Below, in pieces: positions 23,201 to 30,999 of a stretch of DNA of 64,000 nt. The position numbers and the translations under genes were made by a program. The DNA comes from Begonia masoniana (lineage: Eukaryota > Streptophyta > Magnoliopsida > Cucurbitales > Begoniaceae), in contig CM039511.1 of the NCBI GenBank assembly GCA_022432975.1, positions 19,680,557 to 19,744,556 of the forward strand, written 5' to 3'. Under the pieces are notes generated by a model. That model was not told the DNA's origin and made no database searches. It saw only the letters and a list, made by a program, of their open reading frames with translations. Within the stretch, counting starts at the first letter, position 1. Every line of letters starts with the position of its first letter.

Positions 23201-25754
23201 CCAAAAAACAAGTGCATATAGCATTTTCAATATCTTTCCTAATATTGTTGTTTCCTTATTTTTTCTCTTCCATAGAATCATCATTACTGTTGACCAGACT
23301 CCAGCCAATAAACAGAATTGATTATTGCTTGATCACCAAGTATTAAATCATCAAATTAAGAAATACTGAAATTGATATATTTTCTCCATAAATATGAATA
23401 TATTTTGCCAAAAACACAATTGCCAACATATGCAAATATTTTGCATTTACACCAACAACAACATTATCCTTACCAACATATTGGTAAGAGGAATCTAGTG
23501 ATGCCGAATCAAGTGTCATGTGAACTGATGCACCAGTATCAAGATACCAATCAGAGGAAGGACTATTAGGTAGAGAACATGAATTTTGAAATGCCTCAAC
23601 TATTTGTGCTCAAGGATCTGAACGAGTATAGCAGTTTCTGCACTTATCAGTAGTATGGCCTTCAATTTTACAAATTTGGCATCTTGGATTATAAAGCCGC
23701 TTATTGCTGCTAGAACCATTGGATTTTGAAAAAGATCATAACTTTCTGCCATTGGAGAAACCAATGAGATTTGTCGACTTCTTCAGAGAGAGAAGAGAGA
23801 AGGAGGCTCAAGATTCGCTGGTCTTTGGCTTTCCATTCCAAAAACTTTGGATTGATGGAATCATCAACAGTGGGAGTAGGCTTTGATAGTGAACCTGGAA
23901 TCATCAGCAGTGGGAGTAGGCTTTGATAGTGAACCGTCAACAAAAACAAGATAGTCTTGGCATTCAAGAAGAGGAAGAAGTTGACTCTTCCAAAGCAAAT
24001 AATTTGTGACGGACAGTTTAATGGTAATCATGTGAACCATGGTATTGAAAGAGGGAGGTTCAAGGAGCCATGAGAAAGAAGGAAAAAAAATTATGTGGGT
24101 GTTAATCCAAAAAAAGCTTTGATACCATGAGAAGATTTGAAAACCACACACAATTGAGTTGTGGAGATGTATTGTATTTATAGAATATTTCTAACATCTT
24201 TACCATACGAAATAAATTACATAAGAAGATAAATAAATCATATACAAATATACATCTCTATAATAATGAAAAACAAATATAATTATGGAGAAGATTATTG
24301 ATTATTAGGTAAAGATTTTGGATTATCTTTGAGAGAGGATTTTGGAGTATCTTCATAAGAGAATCTTGGAGAATCCTTAACCGATTTCATTCAAACCCAG
24401 GGTGTTTTTTTCATGCCATGTCCTAATGTAACAAGAGAATGAAAATAAAATCATAACAACATACACAAGGAAATTTTAGCCAAGAAAAAAGATCACGACA
24501 AAATTATTAGAAAATATATACTTTATCAAAAATGATTACAAGTAGGGTTCGACATGGTTCGATTCGTTCTTGTTTTGTGCCCGAACAGTGTTGTGAAGGT
24601 TCTAGTTTTCGGAACTAGAACTAAAACGGTTCAAAATAAAAATTAATTTTATTAAAATAGATAAATTTAGGTTTTCTTTGGACAACTTTGTTGTGTTTGG
24701 TGAGTTCTAGATCAAATCATGAGTTATTTCTGGTTTTCAGATTTCATGATCCGCGATTCGATTGTATTTTAACAATCTTTGGCATCAAAAGCCATGAACA
24801 AAATTGCGGAAACAATTCTTTTATATAAGAATTGGTCACGATTCACGTAAGGGTGAGAGATGGACTGAAAGGGGACCGAACTCATAGTTCTTGTTCGAAT
24901 TGCGGTTACATGTTTTGAGTCACCGCATATGTATGAAAAAAAATGTCATAATTAAGTTTCATACATATGCTGAACCTCGAGTTTGAAGCTGTAAAATATT
25001 AATCATCTTTAACCACACGCTATTATTTAATGATCTTGCATAACTCTTTCTTATTGGTTTTTACAGAAGATATATGAACACGGCGGAAGAAATTTTTGGA
25101 TCCATAATACAGGACCACTTGGCTGTTTACCTCAAAAGCTAGCCACAACTAGTTCAAATGCAACCGAGCTCGACAACAATGGCTGTCTTCTTCCCCTAAA
25201 CAATGCTGCAAAAGCGTTTAACAGCGAGTTGCTCACTCTCTCTCAGCAACTCCGGTCTGATCTGCAGAACTCTATTGTCGTATACGTCGATGTATATGCC
25301 ATCAAATATGAAGTCATTGGTGACGCTCTGAAAAATGGTAAGCCTCAAACATTGCCAGTCATTATCGAAGGAAAGAATGACACGTAAGCAATACGTCAGA
25401 GTACAAAATTATTAATAGATGAATGCCTCAAAACATCAACTCAGAATATAAGATTAGTTTTTAATTATTATTCATGGAATGAATGAAAGACATTTAACAC
25501 GATTCTATGATTATTCGATAGGTTTCGAGAATCCATTGATGACATGTTGTGGGTATGGCGGTCCGCCGTACAACTACGAACCGAGTACGACCTGTGGGAA
25601 TCCCCATTGCCAAGTGTGTGAGAAGGGGACAAAGTACATAAGTTGGGATGGAGTTCACTACACCGAAGAAGCTAATTCAATCTTTGCCTCCAAAATACTT
25701 TCATCCAATTATTCTACTCCTCATATTTCGTTCAATTTCTTCTGTAATTCCTAA
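5284..25754 (+). CDS. GDSL/SGNH esterase-lipase, five exons, third intron 19 kb
   Basis: This is a secreted serine esterase/lipase of the plant GDSL family, most like the ENOD8/FXG1-type group. Predicted exons are 5284-5518, 5597-5782, 5865-6022, 25067-25337 and 25522-25754. Every intron is GT-AG. The exon sum is 1083 bp, an exact 360 codons plus stop, a normal family length. A hydrophobic signal peptide ([15 protein letters not shown]...) opens the protein; an in-frame upstream ATG at 5257 would add nine residues before it. Block I is [12 protein letters not shown] with the nucleophile serine, Block II is GANFAISGS, Block III is DIGQND, and Block V is SWDGVHYTE with catalytic Asp and His. 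The [10 protein letters not shown] segment is also conserved. No frameshift or stop is seen. Intron 3 holds a four-level transposon nest. Substrate cannot be told from sequence. Confidence 0.9.
6023..6230 (+). other. Left remnant of the original GDSL intron 3
   Basis: After the GTGAGT donor, 208 bp of intron sequence precedes the transposon nest. It contains aaccgaacc/ggtttggtt inverted motifs near 6096-6175. With the 684 bp at 24383-25066, the pre-insertion intron would have been about 0.9 kb. Confidence 0.6.
6231..6464 (-). repeat. Copia-1 3' LTR (234 bp)
   Basis: It matches 24128-24382. On the minus strand it begins TGTTAAAGATTCTC. The purine-rich CTTGCAAGGG just before it is a plausible polypurine tract. 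Confidence 0.8.
6711..8711 (-). mobile_element. Solo Gypsy-type LTR (2001 bp), target duplication caaag
   Basis: It starts TGTAACACCC and ends GGGTGCTACA. It is flanked by identical caaag (6706-6710 and 8712-8716) inside Copia-1 RNase H sequence, so it is a solo LTR. Its sense strand is minus, judged from a TATA-like CTATTTAAGG near 8563-8574 and a CTAG|GTAAG leader donor near 8448. Exon-like blocks lie at 8187-8236 (50 nt) and 7654-7700 (47 nt, [14 protein letters not shown] frame ending TAG). The region 7000-7380 is packed with irregular repeats of taccggtgactaaacgac and gatgacgtcag. A 96-bp tandem duplication lies at 7835-8026. No internal coding sequence is present. Confidence 0.9.
7835..8026. 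repeat. 96-bp tandem duplication inside the solo LTR
   Basis: Two near-identical 96-bp units start at 7835 and 7931. Each contains gattaaggggcgga followed by cccttaat, a short inverted pair. The second solo LTR (20528-22688) has a comparable but diverged duplication of period about 118 at about 21770-22005. Confidence 0.8.
11139..12370 (-). repeat. Sirevirus 3' LTR (1232 bp)
   Basis: On the plus strand it runs from tgaaaatccacaatcag to ttttgcatttaca. It matches the right LTR at roughly 95% by eye, with differences concentrated in the first 170 bp. Small open frames in it (11484-11714, 11734-11940) recur in part in the other LTR and show no domain, so they are not called. Confidence 0.9.
12371..12527 (-). 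other. Multiple polypurine tracts of the Sirevirus
   Basis: On the minus strand, purine runs of the AAAGGGGGAGAT type occur directly against the 3' LTR (12371-12382). Further copies are at about 12414-12424, 12430-12440 and 12511-12525. Repeated polypurine motifs upstream of the 3' LTR are a described Sirevirus hallmark. Confidence 0.75.
12528..13020 (-). other. Sirevirus 3' untranslated spacer
   Basis: About 500 bp lies between the env-like region and the polypurine tracts. No coherent frame was recognised, although weak coding-like similarity may continue from the upstream region. Confidence 0.5.
13021..14553 (-). pseudogene. Env-like / putative plant transposon protein region of the Sirevirus, frameshifted
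   Basis: Four overlapping minus-strand frames (14553-14287, 14326-13766, 13817-13299, 13491-13021) appear to be one ancestral ORF broken by three frameshifts. The N-terminal part is highly basic and Lys/Ser/Pro rich ([18 protein letters not shown]). The middle part holds a globular domain ([20 protein letters not shown]) resembling the 'putative plant transposon protein' domain often found 3' of pol in Sireviruses. The C-terminal part is helical and charged. Such regions are called env-like in SIRE1 relatives. I see no convincing signal peptide or fusion segment, so the envelope role is not supported by this copy. Confidence 0.7.
15060..18715 (-). pseudogene. Sirevirus pol (protease, integrase, reverse transcriptase, RNase H)
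   Basis: Coding continues from gag in the same frame after a TAG at 18716-18718. Visible in order are a second CCHC knuckle ([14 protein letters not shown]), protease [17 protein letters not shown]-pre-integrase [17 protein letters not shown], integrase with [23 protein letters not shown] and [15 protein letters not shown], reverse transcriptase with an intact [10 protein letters not shown] box, and RNase H with [13 protein letters not shown] and KHIDIRHHF. Defects are one frameshift near 17000-17040 and in-frame stops at 16584-16586 (TAA), 15516-15518 (TAG) and 15108-15110 (TAA). The last falls where family members have Gln, a C-to-T type change. Confidence 0.9.
18716..19939 (-). CDS. Sirevirus gag polyprotein segment (407 aa)
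   Basis: The frame is intact from ATG at 19939 to TAG at 18716. The N-terminus ([20 protein letters not shown], then [16 protein letters not shown]) is characteristic of SIRE1-like gag. A UBN2-type capsid region follows, with a CCHC knuckle [14 protein letters not shown] at about residues 308-321 and an acidic, coiled-coil-like tail. The next codons after the TAG stay in frame with pol. The stop may be a mutation or, less likely, a readthrough site. The start is supported by position just downstream of the primer site. Confidence 0.85.
   Translation of the reverse strand: MDSMKEGGSTMRPPLLDGSNYAYWKARMRAFIKAIDEKTWRYILTGWNHPTITNKDGVISPMPEEDWSVNEDALANSNSKALNAIFNGVDPIQVRLISTCESAKRAWDILQTTYEGTSTVKLSKMQMLTTRFENLKMQEDETIGEFNAKLCDIANEAFALGETISEEKLVRKTLRSLPQRFAYKVTAIEEAKDVSKMKLEELMGSLRTFEMNLGGDTEIKKAKRVAFKIEVQNCNEHDEDDLEESLALLSKNFNKVMKRFGRNSRGVKQSVTNFKNGFSSNKKHREESYVSDQPLKNKGIQCRECEGFGHIQAECANTLKKKKNSLNATWSEDKSEKEDEFQSDHVALVGKVEHEENTGVIHGVIDGFSSNSDEDEEPVTEEDLIGEYKFLHEKWTKLVEVNQLLHG
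19991..20009 (-). other. Sirevirus primer-binding site
   Basis: On the minus strand it reads ATTGGTATCAGAGCGGGTC, adjacent to the right LTR. It contains the tRNA-iMet complement TGGTATCAGAG. Confidence 0.85.
20010..23451 (-). repeat. Sirevirus 5' LTR, interrupted by a solo Gypsy LTR
   Basis: It matches the 3' LTR at 11139-12370 on both sides of the insertion at 20528-22688. It carries a private 44-bp tandem duplication (units at 20251 and 20295). Confidence 0.9.
20528..22688 (-). mobile_element. Solo Gypsy-type LTR (2161 bp), target duplication gacta/gactg
   Basis: It starts TGTAACGCC and ends GGGTGTTACA. It is flanked by gacta (20523-20527) and gactg (22689-22693). The undisturbed Sirevirus LTR copy reads gactg, so the left repeat has one substitution. 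The sense strand is minus (CTATTTAAAGAAG TATA-like motif near 22540-22553). Exon-like blocks are at 22155-22203 (49 nt) and 21594-21640 (47 nt), in one continuous open frame when joined. Repeats of gaagacatcatccgatg with a spacing near 30 bp occupy about 21085-21270. Aaacgac motifs occur at about 20880-21070. It is a diverged relative of the solo LTR at 6711-8711. Confidence 0.9.
23457..24112 (-). pseudogene. Copia-1 gag remnant
   Basis: On the minus strand this has a Copia N-terminal gag segment ([24 protein letters not shown]) and a degenerate knuckle region near 23640-23700. A 40-bp tandem duplication lies at 23857-23936 (units at 23857 and 23897). It is split from pol by the Sirevirus. 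Confidence 0.8.
24128..24382 (-). repeat. Copia-1 5' LTR (255 bp)
   Basis: It matches 6231-6464. The adjacent minus-strand TGGTATCAAAGC at about 24116-24127 is the primer site. Confidence 0.8.
24383..25066 (+). other. Right remnant of the original GDSL intron 3
   Basis: This is 684 bp of AT-rich intron ending in a good acceptor (ttggtttttacag). It contains gttctagttttcggaactagaac, a perfect 9-base inverted pair with a short spacer, at about 24599-24621. Confidence 0.6.
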
Positions 25755-27781
25755 GCAATCCAAACGACAACTGCGTCGAGTTGGATTTAATATAAACCGA
25801 GCATATTAAGCAAACATATCCTTTTCCTTTATCCTACAATCGGTCGACCAGAGATTGAAAGTTTCGTAATTGAAGTTCTCTTAGGTGGAGACCTTGGATT
25901 AAATGCAATTTTGGGGGATCAAATTTGCGTTCTTACTCTTAACTGTGATAGAGATCAGCATCGTCTCAATTGATACTTCATAAAACAAACATACAAACAT
26001 ATCGAACTAGTCGTACTTTTCTGGTCCTGCCTCTCAGCTTATATCATTATAATTTAGACTGTAAAATATGTTCTTTCACATGTCAAAATTGTTGGGATAG
26101 TGCTTTTGTTGTTGTAATATTATTGACTTTTTAATAAGATCACGTCGAGTGCATCTCCAGTTTACATGCACTCTAAAGTTTCTTTATTTTTGAATAGGCA
26201 AAGTTTTATTGCTAGGCCATCATAGAAGGGATTTGTGTCTACTATTGTTGGACGAAATTTAATTATGTGTAAAGTACACATTAGAAGTTGAATTTAGAGA
26301 GTCAGTTCAACTTAAACTCTAAATTATTTTTTTTAATAAAATAAATTTTAAACTTTGCATCTAGAAAATTGGATCTCAACATTATAAAATTGGACCTCAA
26401 CTTTATGGTACAAAAATCATTTAAGATTTAAATTGAACTGACTTTCTAAATTCATGGTTGAACCGGTAAGTTTCTCTTTTAAGTATTAATAAATTTTGCA
26501 TCAAGTTTTGCGCAATCAAATCATTGGCAAAAGTGAGATCTGGTCCAGTAAGGCCCATTGCCTACTCGGGTCCATTAGTTATTTCAATTGTCTTACTTAG
26601 CAAATTAAAAAGTTGAACATAGAAAATAGAAATCAAGATCAATTACATTCTCCAATTCAAATAATAATAAAAAAATATGGAATTTTGCATCTTCACAAAA
26701 GTGGAACTCAACTTTGCATCTTCCGCACTGCATTTGGTTAATCTAGAGATGATTAATATGACCTAGTCTACAGTAATTATAAAAAAAAAACGTACAATTG
26801 TTGAGCAGGACTGAAGAATCAATTCGACCAACCAAGCTCATATCGAACTAATTCGAGCCAATTCGAACTAAATTCACGGGGATTTACTTGGATGGATTTG
26901 TCAATTCTATCTACTGGTTTACCCGTATGCTTTATTTTATAATTATTAAATATTAGTTTAGATGACGTAGTTTGTAATTATTTTATTACATTTTGAAGGT
27001 CATATTTGTCACTCTCTCTCTCTAAATTTGGAGGAAAAAATATTAAAGTAGATTACAAATGGGTATGGATAAAAACGTAAAAGCCCACTTTCAACAACGC
27101 GTTGATTGATCATGGTGACGAAAAGAAAGTAGCGTTTACAAAAGGATAAGTTGACGTAGTAATTATGATGACGTCATCTCGTGAGAGAATAATTGCACAA
27201 ATACAAAATCATTATCTGACCTTTGTTATTGTTTTTTTTTTTTTAAATTTTAATTACCAAAATAATAAATTCTTGACTTACTTTGAAGTTGCATTTGTTG
27301 TAAAATACCTAACTTTAATATACTAAAAAAATTTATTGATTATTCTCTATTATAATAAAAAAAATTGTATAGTCTTATTTTGCTAAATTAGATAATAATT
27401 TAATTTATTTTATTATAGTATGGGAGTTTACACCTATTTTCAGGTAGTGTGTTTTAGTTTTGGTCAAATTTGGAACAACAATAATATATTTACCTCAATT
27501 TAAATATATAAATTAACAATATTTTTTTTAAATATCATTTAAATTATGTCAATAAATAATTAAATCTACCACAGAAAAAAATAAGAAGTGATTAATAATA
27601 TTAGGATGTAACCATCAATTTCAGTTGATTAAATTCTTAGTTAACATTTCCATGATATGAACATTAATTAACCAAGATTTTTGCAATATCAACATGAATT
27701 AAAGCAGCGAATTAAACAGCCTTACAATCATGGACGAGTTTAGATAATCAATGGTTGCTTCAGCATATATTCATGTGGATC
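25755..27781. other. Intergenic spacer between the GDSL and NIMIN-like genes
   Basis: This is 2 kb of AT-rich DNA without a credible gene. The first few hundred bases presumably hold the GDSL 3' UTR. A TGACGTCA palindrome, a TGA-type bZIP site, lies at 27169-27176 with a nearby ttgacg at 27151. It is on the 3' side of the NIMIN-like gene, so its role is unclear. Confidence 0.5.
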
Positions 27782-28162
27782 TTAAAGTGAAAGACTTAGG
27801 TCTAACCTTTCATCCTTCTCTTTCACCTCTAATCCGCCATGGTCGACCTGTGAAGATTCTGCAGAAAGAACTTTACAGGGATGAAGTTGATGATGATCTT
27901 CCATGAAATCTTCAGGTAAGAACGAAGGTCTCCAGGCCTTGTTGCTTTCCTCTTCCTTTTCCTTCTTCTTCTTCTTCTTCATCTTTTTCCTGTTGGCGCT
28001 TGAAAGATCTAAGGCTTTAAGTATGTCTAAGCTTGAACTATTCATCCAGTGGTTATCAGAATCTCTAATATTCTTCACCAGCTCACAAAATCTCTCTTCT
28101 TTCACCTCTTCATCTTCCTCATTTTCAATGCAAATCTTTCTCTTCTCGCCGGAGCTCTCCAT
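27782..28162 (-). CDS. NIMIN-like NPR1-interacting regulator with C-terminal EAR motif (126 aa)
   Basis: This is a single-exon frame from ATG at 28162 to a stop at 27782. The protein is small and acidic-basic. It has an N-terminal acidic patch followed by ERFCELVKNIRDSDNHW, which resembles the (F)FxLIxxxRD NPR1-contact helix of NIMIN proteins. A lysine-rich stretch follows, then WRPSFLPEDF, and the very C-terminus is LDLSLSL, a canonical LxLxL EAR repression motif. In the family, NIMINs bind NPR1 in the nucleus and dampen salicylic-acid-induced PR gene expression. Family assignment rests on these three features and the size (NIMINs are usually 100-150 aa). A GA-repeat 5' UTR and a duplicated upstream block lie just beyond the start. 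Confidence 0.72.
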   Translation of the reverse strand: MESSGEKRKICIENEEDEEVKEERFCELVKNIRDSDNHWMNSSSLDILKALDLSSANRKKMKKKKKKEKEEESNKAWRPSFLPEDFMEDHHQLHPCKVLSAESSQVDHGGLEVKEKDERLDLSLSL

Positions 28163-28164
28163 GT

Positions 28165-28165
<1 letters not shown>

Positions 28166-28203
<38 letters not shown>
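28166..28203. repeat. GA microsatellite in the 5' UTR of the NIMIN-like gene
   Basis: A run of about 17 GA units lies directly upstream of the minus-strand ATG, so it reads as CT repeats in the transcript. Such CT/GA tracts are common near plant transcription starts. Confidence 0.9.
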
Positions 28204-28205
<2 letters not shown>

Positions 28206-28233
28206 TACCATGCACTTTCCTAGTTTCTTCCCT

Positions 28234-28459
28234 TGCTACTTCTGCCTAGTTTTGAGCAAATATAAGGTAATGGGCTTGTGTCATGTAGTTTTATTCCCAT
28301 TTCATATCCACTTTATCTATTCCTGTTTTATACTAAGATACCTCCGTGCTACTTCTGCCTAGTTTTGAGTAAATATAAGGTAATGGGCTTGTGTCATGTA
28401 GTTTTATTCCCATTTCATATCCACTTTATCTATTCCTGTTTTATACTAAGATACCTCGT
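28234..28459 (-). promoter_or_regulatory. 113-bp tandem duplication in the probable NIMIN-like promoter
   Basis: Two nearly identical 113-bp units start at 28234 and 28347. Each contains, on the minus strand, CCTTATATTTRCTC, a plausible TATA motif about 100 bp and 215 bp upstream of the start codon. The duplication would therefore double a core promoter block. The function is inferred only from position. Confidence 0.6.
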
Positions 28460-28651
28460 AACATGATAAACTAACGTGACATTCATCACAATTACTTAAA
28501 AAACAAAGGGTAATTAACAAAAAAAAATTTAAACTACGTGGTCATTAACAAAGTCACTTTTAAATTATATTTGTTAACAAAATCACTCTTATACTATACT
28601 CTATTAATAAAACAACTTTCGTGTGAGCTCCCGCCTTTCGAGAGTGGGCTA
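28460..28651. other. Spacer left of Copia-3
   Basis: AT-rich, with a three-times repeated pattern of the type tttaaactac...aacaaartcac near 28520-28600. No gene is seen. Confidence 0.4.
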
Positions 28652-28854
28652 TGTTAGGATAGACTTATGTCTCTAGGGGGTCTCTAGGCTTGATAATGTC
28701 TTCGTAGATGCAATGATTAGTCTTCATATATACGTTTTTGTTATTTCCTCTTGATCGAATATGGTTGTAAGGGTTTACCGATTGAAATAGAGAATATTGT
28801 TCACTCTTCTTCTTCTCTCTTCATTGTTTTTTTTTTTGTTTTGCTTTCTTAACT
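28652..28854 (+). repeat. Copia-3 5' LTR
   Basis: It matches 52369-52566. It contains atataTACGTTTTTG and ends in a TC-rich block plus gttttgctttctta. The primer site TGGTATCAGAGG follows at once. Confidence 0.9.
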
Positions 28855-28892
28855 TGGTATCAGAGGAAGATGGCTTCGCCAAGCTCTATGAT

Positions 28893-28925
28893 TGTAGTGA
28901 CCCTATCACTGTACCCGATTTTTCC

Positions 28926-28963
<38 letters not shown>

Positions 28964-29395
28964 AATATCCTAATAACTTTAATTGCGTTGAAGCGGAAAT
29001 TTAAAGTGGAAACCAGAATTTGTAAAACGTTCGAATTAATTTTGAAAACCATTTAATAGAATCTTAAAACTATTAAAACAATTAAATAAAAATCATTTAA
29101 ATAAAAGTGAAGCAATCGGCAGAGAACCGGACAAAAACAAGGGCAGAAACGGACAGTCGCCCAAAAAAATGAAGGGGCGATCGATCGCCCAAAACCGGCG
29201 ATCAATCGCCCCAGGTGGATCGCCCCTGGGCGATCATCACATGCCCAACGATCGCCTCAACAGGCGATCGCCTAGACGCAAGTGGCGATCGATCGCCACA
29301 CGCTCTGGAATTCTTCCAGAGCGCGGCGTCCCATGGGCGATCGATCCCCACCCTTGGGCGATCGATCCCCATCTCCTCTGCCTCCCTTCCTTCTT
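28893..29395. repeat. Left inverted arm of the fold-back element
   Basis: Inverse complement of 31000-31543. It shares the AT tract, the aagcggaaatttaaagtgg segment, the gcagagaaccggac segment and the gcgatcgatcgc palindromes. The left arm has a longer AT run, and the right arm has extra gatcgc units. Confidence 0.88.
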
Positions 29396-30601
29396 CACGC
29401 CATTTCCTCTCTCCCTGCGACTTCTCCCTCCTCCGGCGTCCTCAACGGCGATCCTCCATTTCCGGCGATCAACTCCTCCGATCGACTTCCGTTCTCCGTG
29501 TTTTCTTCTCCTCTCGCAACCCTAGGTACGAATCTATGATTTCAGAACGTAAGTTTCCAGTTTTTACGAAGCTAGGACGTTAGGGTTTGTTTAGGGTTTC
29601 GTTAAAAACGCGATTTAGGTTTTGAAATCGATAGGTTTACCTTAGTTATGAACATAATGGACGTATTGAATGTTATTGGACGAAGTTAAATCGATTTAGG
29701 ACGAATATTAGAGATTTTTGTGATTTTCGAGTTTTGGGGGAAAACTCGTAAATGGATGTTTCATAGTATCGAGCGCGTATTGGTTGTGGGAACGCCTCGA
29801 TTAGTTGAGTTATAGCTCTAGGAGAAATTCCTTAGTTAAGGATTTTGCTAGTTTGAGCGTTTAATTGTTTAAGCTCGTTTTAACGACAATTTGGTGAAAT
29901 TGCTTAGGTAAACAACGCTCGTGGACAGAGCTTGGCTTGCAACGGACACGAGGTAAATTCTCGTGATTTTCTCTGGCCGATTGGCCAACACCGTACGTCG
30001 AAGTCGTCTCGAGGAGTTTTGGTGACGCGGATGTTTAAATTGTTTTGGTCGGGTAGTTAAGATTAGTTCTGTATAGGTTATGCTTTTAAATGCTTTATTG
30101 TCTCGATGGCACGAGTCATATATGTTTACTTTCTGTCATATTGAACTGTTCACGCATCACGTGTTTTAAAAGAGCATGAAAATGAATTTTCGCACGATGT
30201 TTTAAAGAAATTGGCGATGTGGCCTGGAGAGAGGCTCGACCTATTGTGGAGATCGACTACGGGTTTGTCACAATACCACATCTAACACGTACTCATACAG
30301 TTATAGGTCATGCGAGATGGGGCTCAGGCACGGCTGTACGTGTTGTAAGCGTGTACCCCCCTCCTCTAGCTGGAAAGAGAGTAATCTGACCGCTGGATGG
30401 GCTCTCTCCAGTTAGGGGGCTGAGATCTCGGTGACACCCACAAAGTAAAGATAAAGAAAATGCTGCACGATTTCTGAACTGATATGCATAGCATGCATTT
30501 ACATTTACTAGAGCTTGCTGAGATTTTTATCTCATAGGTGTCTGTATGGTGTAAGTGACTTCGACATAGGTGAGGACGAGATTCCCCCACCTGAGGAGTG
30601 A
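29282..30601 (+). CDS. Putative spliced small ORF inside the fold-back LTR (111 aa)
   Basis: Predicted exons are 29282-29525, 29908-29952 and 30555-30601, with lengths 244, 45 and 47 (sum 336, 112 codons with stop). The first donor is CTAG|GTACG, the middle acceptor is TTAG|G and the second donor is GAG|GTAAAT. The terminal acceptor is mutated to AA in this copy (AG in LTR-C). The terminal frame ends GEDEIPPPEE, identical to LTR-C. The ATG lies in the inverted arm, so the N-terminus here is newly acquired. The N-terminal part is Arg/Ser/Pro rich and the tail is acidic. No known domain is recognised. Support comes from the conserved layout in six other LTRs, not from homology, and the changed acceptor makes expression of this copy doubtful. 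Confidence 0.35.
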
Positions 30602-30999
30602 TGTAGTTGACGGAGGATGGTCGCGGGGGTGTGCTGGCGCAATCGAGGCGCGTTTTGACTCGTGGGACTCATGGTTAGATGTTTTGAGGGCTTTTGGGAA
30701 TTGTCAGGTTAATGGTTGTATAGAAACATTTTAGGATGCTTGGTTCCGATAGTTGATAGGTTTATGCTCGAGTTTTAAACGTTTTGGAAAACTCGTTTTG
30801 TAAAATGTTTGATAACATGGATATGTTCGGTTTTTAAACATATCCATGCAGTTCGTTTTCATGAAAATATATTTCGTGAGTTGTTATTTGGGTCGGTTGA
30901 AGAAGTGAGGAGTGATGAGATTTTGAGTGAGTTATGTTAGGTTGTATATTTGATGTTTAGTGTAGGGAAGCAGGTAAAGAGAAGGGAAGGTGAATGAGC

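Larger units (their letters stand above)
11139..23451 (-). mobile_element. Sirevirus-type Copia with env-like 3' region, target duplication ccaac
   Basis: This is a complete minus-strand element with perfect 5-bp target duplications ccaac (11134-11138 and 23452-23456). LTRs are 11139-12370 (1232 bp) and 20010-23451 (about 1276 bp after removing a nested solo LTR). Gag, protease, integrase, reverse transcriptase and RNase H are in Copia order. An additional broken coding region lies between RNase H and the 3' LTR. The gag type, long LTRs, large size, extra 3' coding region and multiple polypurine tracts are all known hallmarks of Sireviruses (SIRE1/Maximus lineage). It is inserted in Copia-1 and is thus younger. 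In-frame stops and frameshifts show it is no longer autonomous. Confidence 0.93.
6231..24382 (-). mobile_element. Degenerate Ty1/copia element (Copia-1) in GDSL intron 3
   Basis: This is a minus-strand Copia whose short LTRs lie at 6231-6464 and 24128-24382. The primer site (TGGTATCAAAGC) lies at about 24113-24127, and gag is at 23457-24112. Protease, reverse transcriptase and RNase H pieces run from 11133 down to 6465. It has been split by a solo Gypsy LTR (6711-8711) and by a full Sirevirus (11139-23451). Many frame breaks and LTR differences, including a roughly 20-bp indel, make it the oldest layer of the nest. A clear target-site duplication is not visible. The left LTR starts CG rather than TG, and the right LTR ends CC rather than CA, by single substitutions. 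Confidence 0.85.

Noticed and set aside
5284..25754. Calling the GDSL locus a pseudogene because exons 3 and 4 are 19 kb apart
   Set aside because: Splice sites are canonical, and the joined exons give an uninterrupted 360-codon frame with all catalytic blocks.
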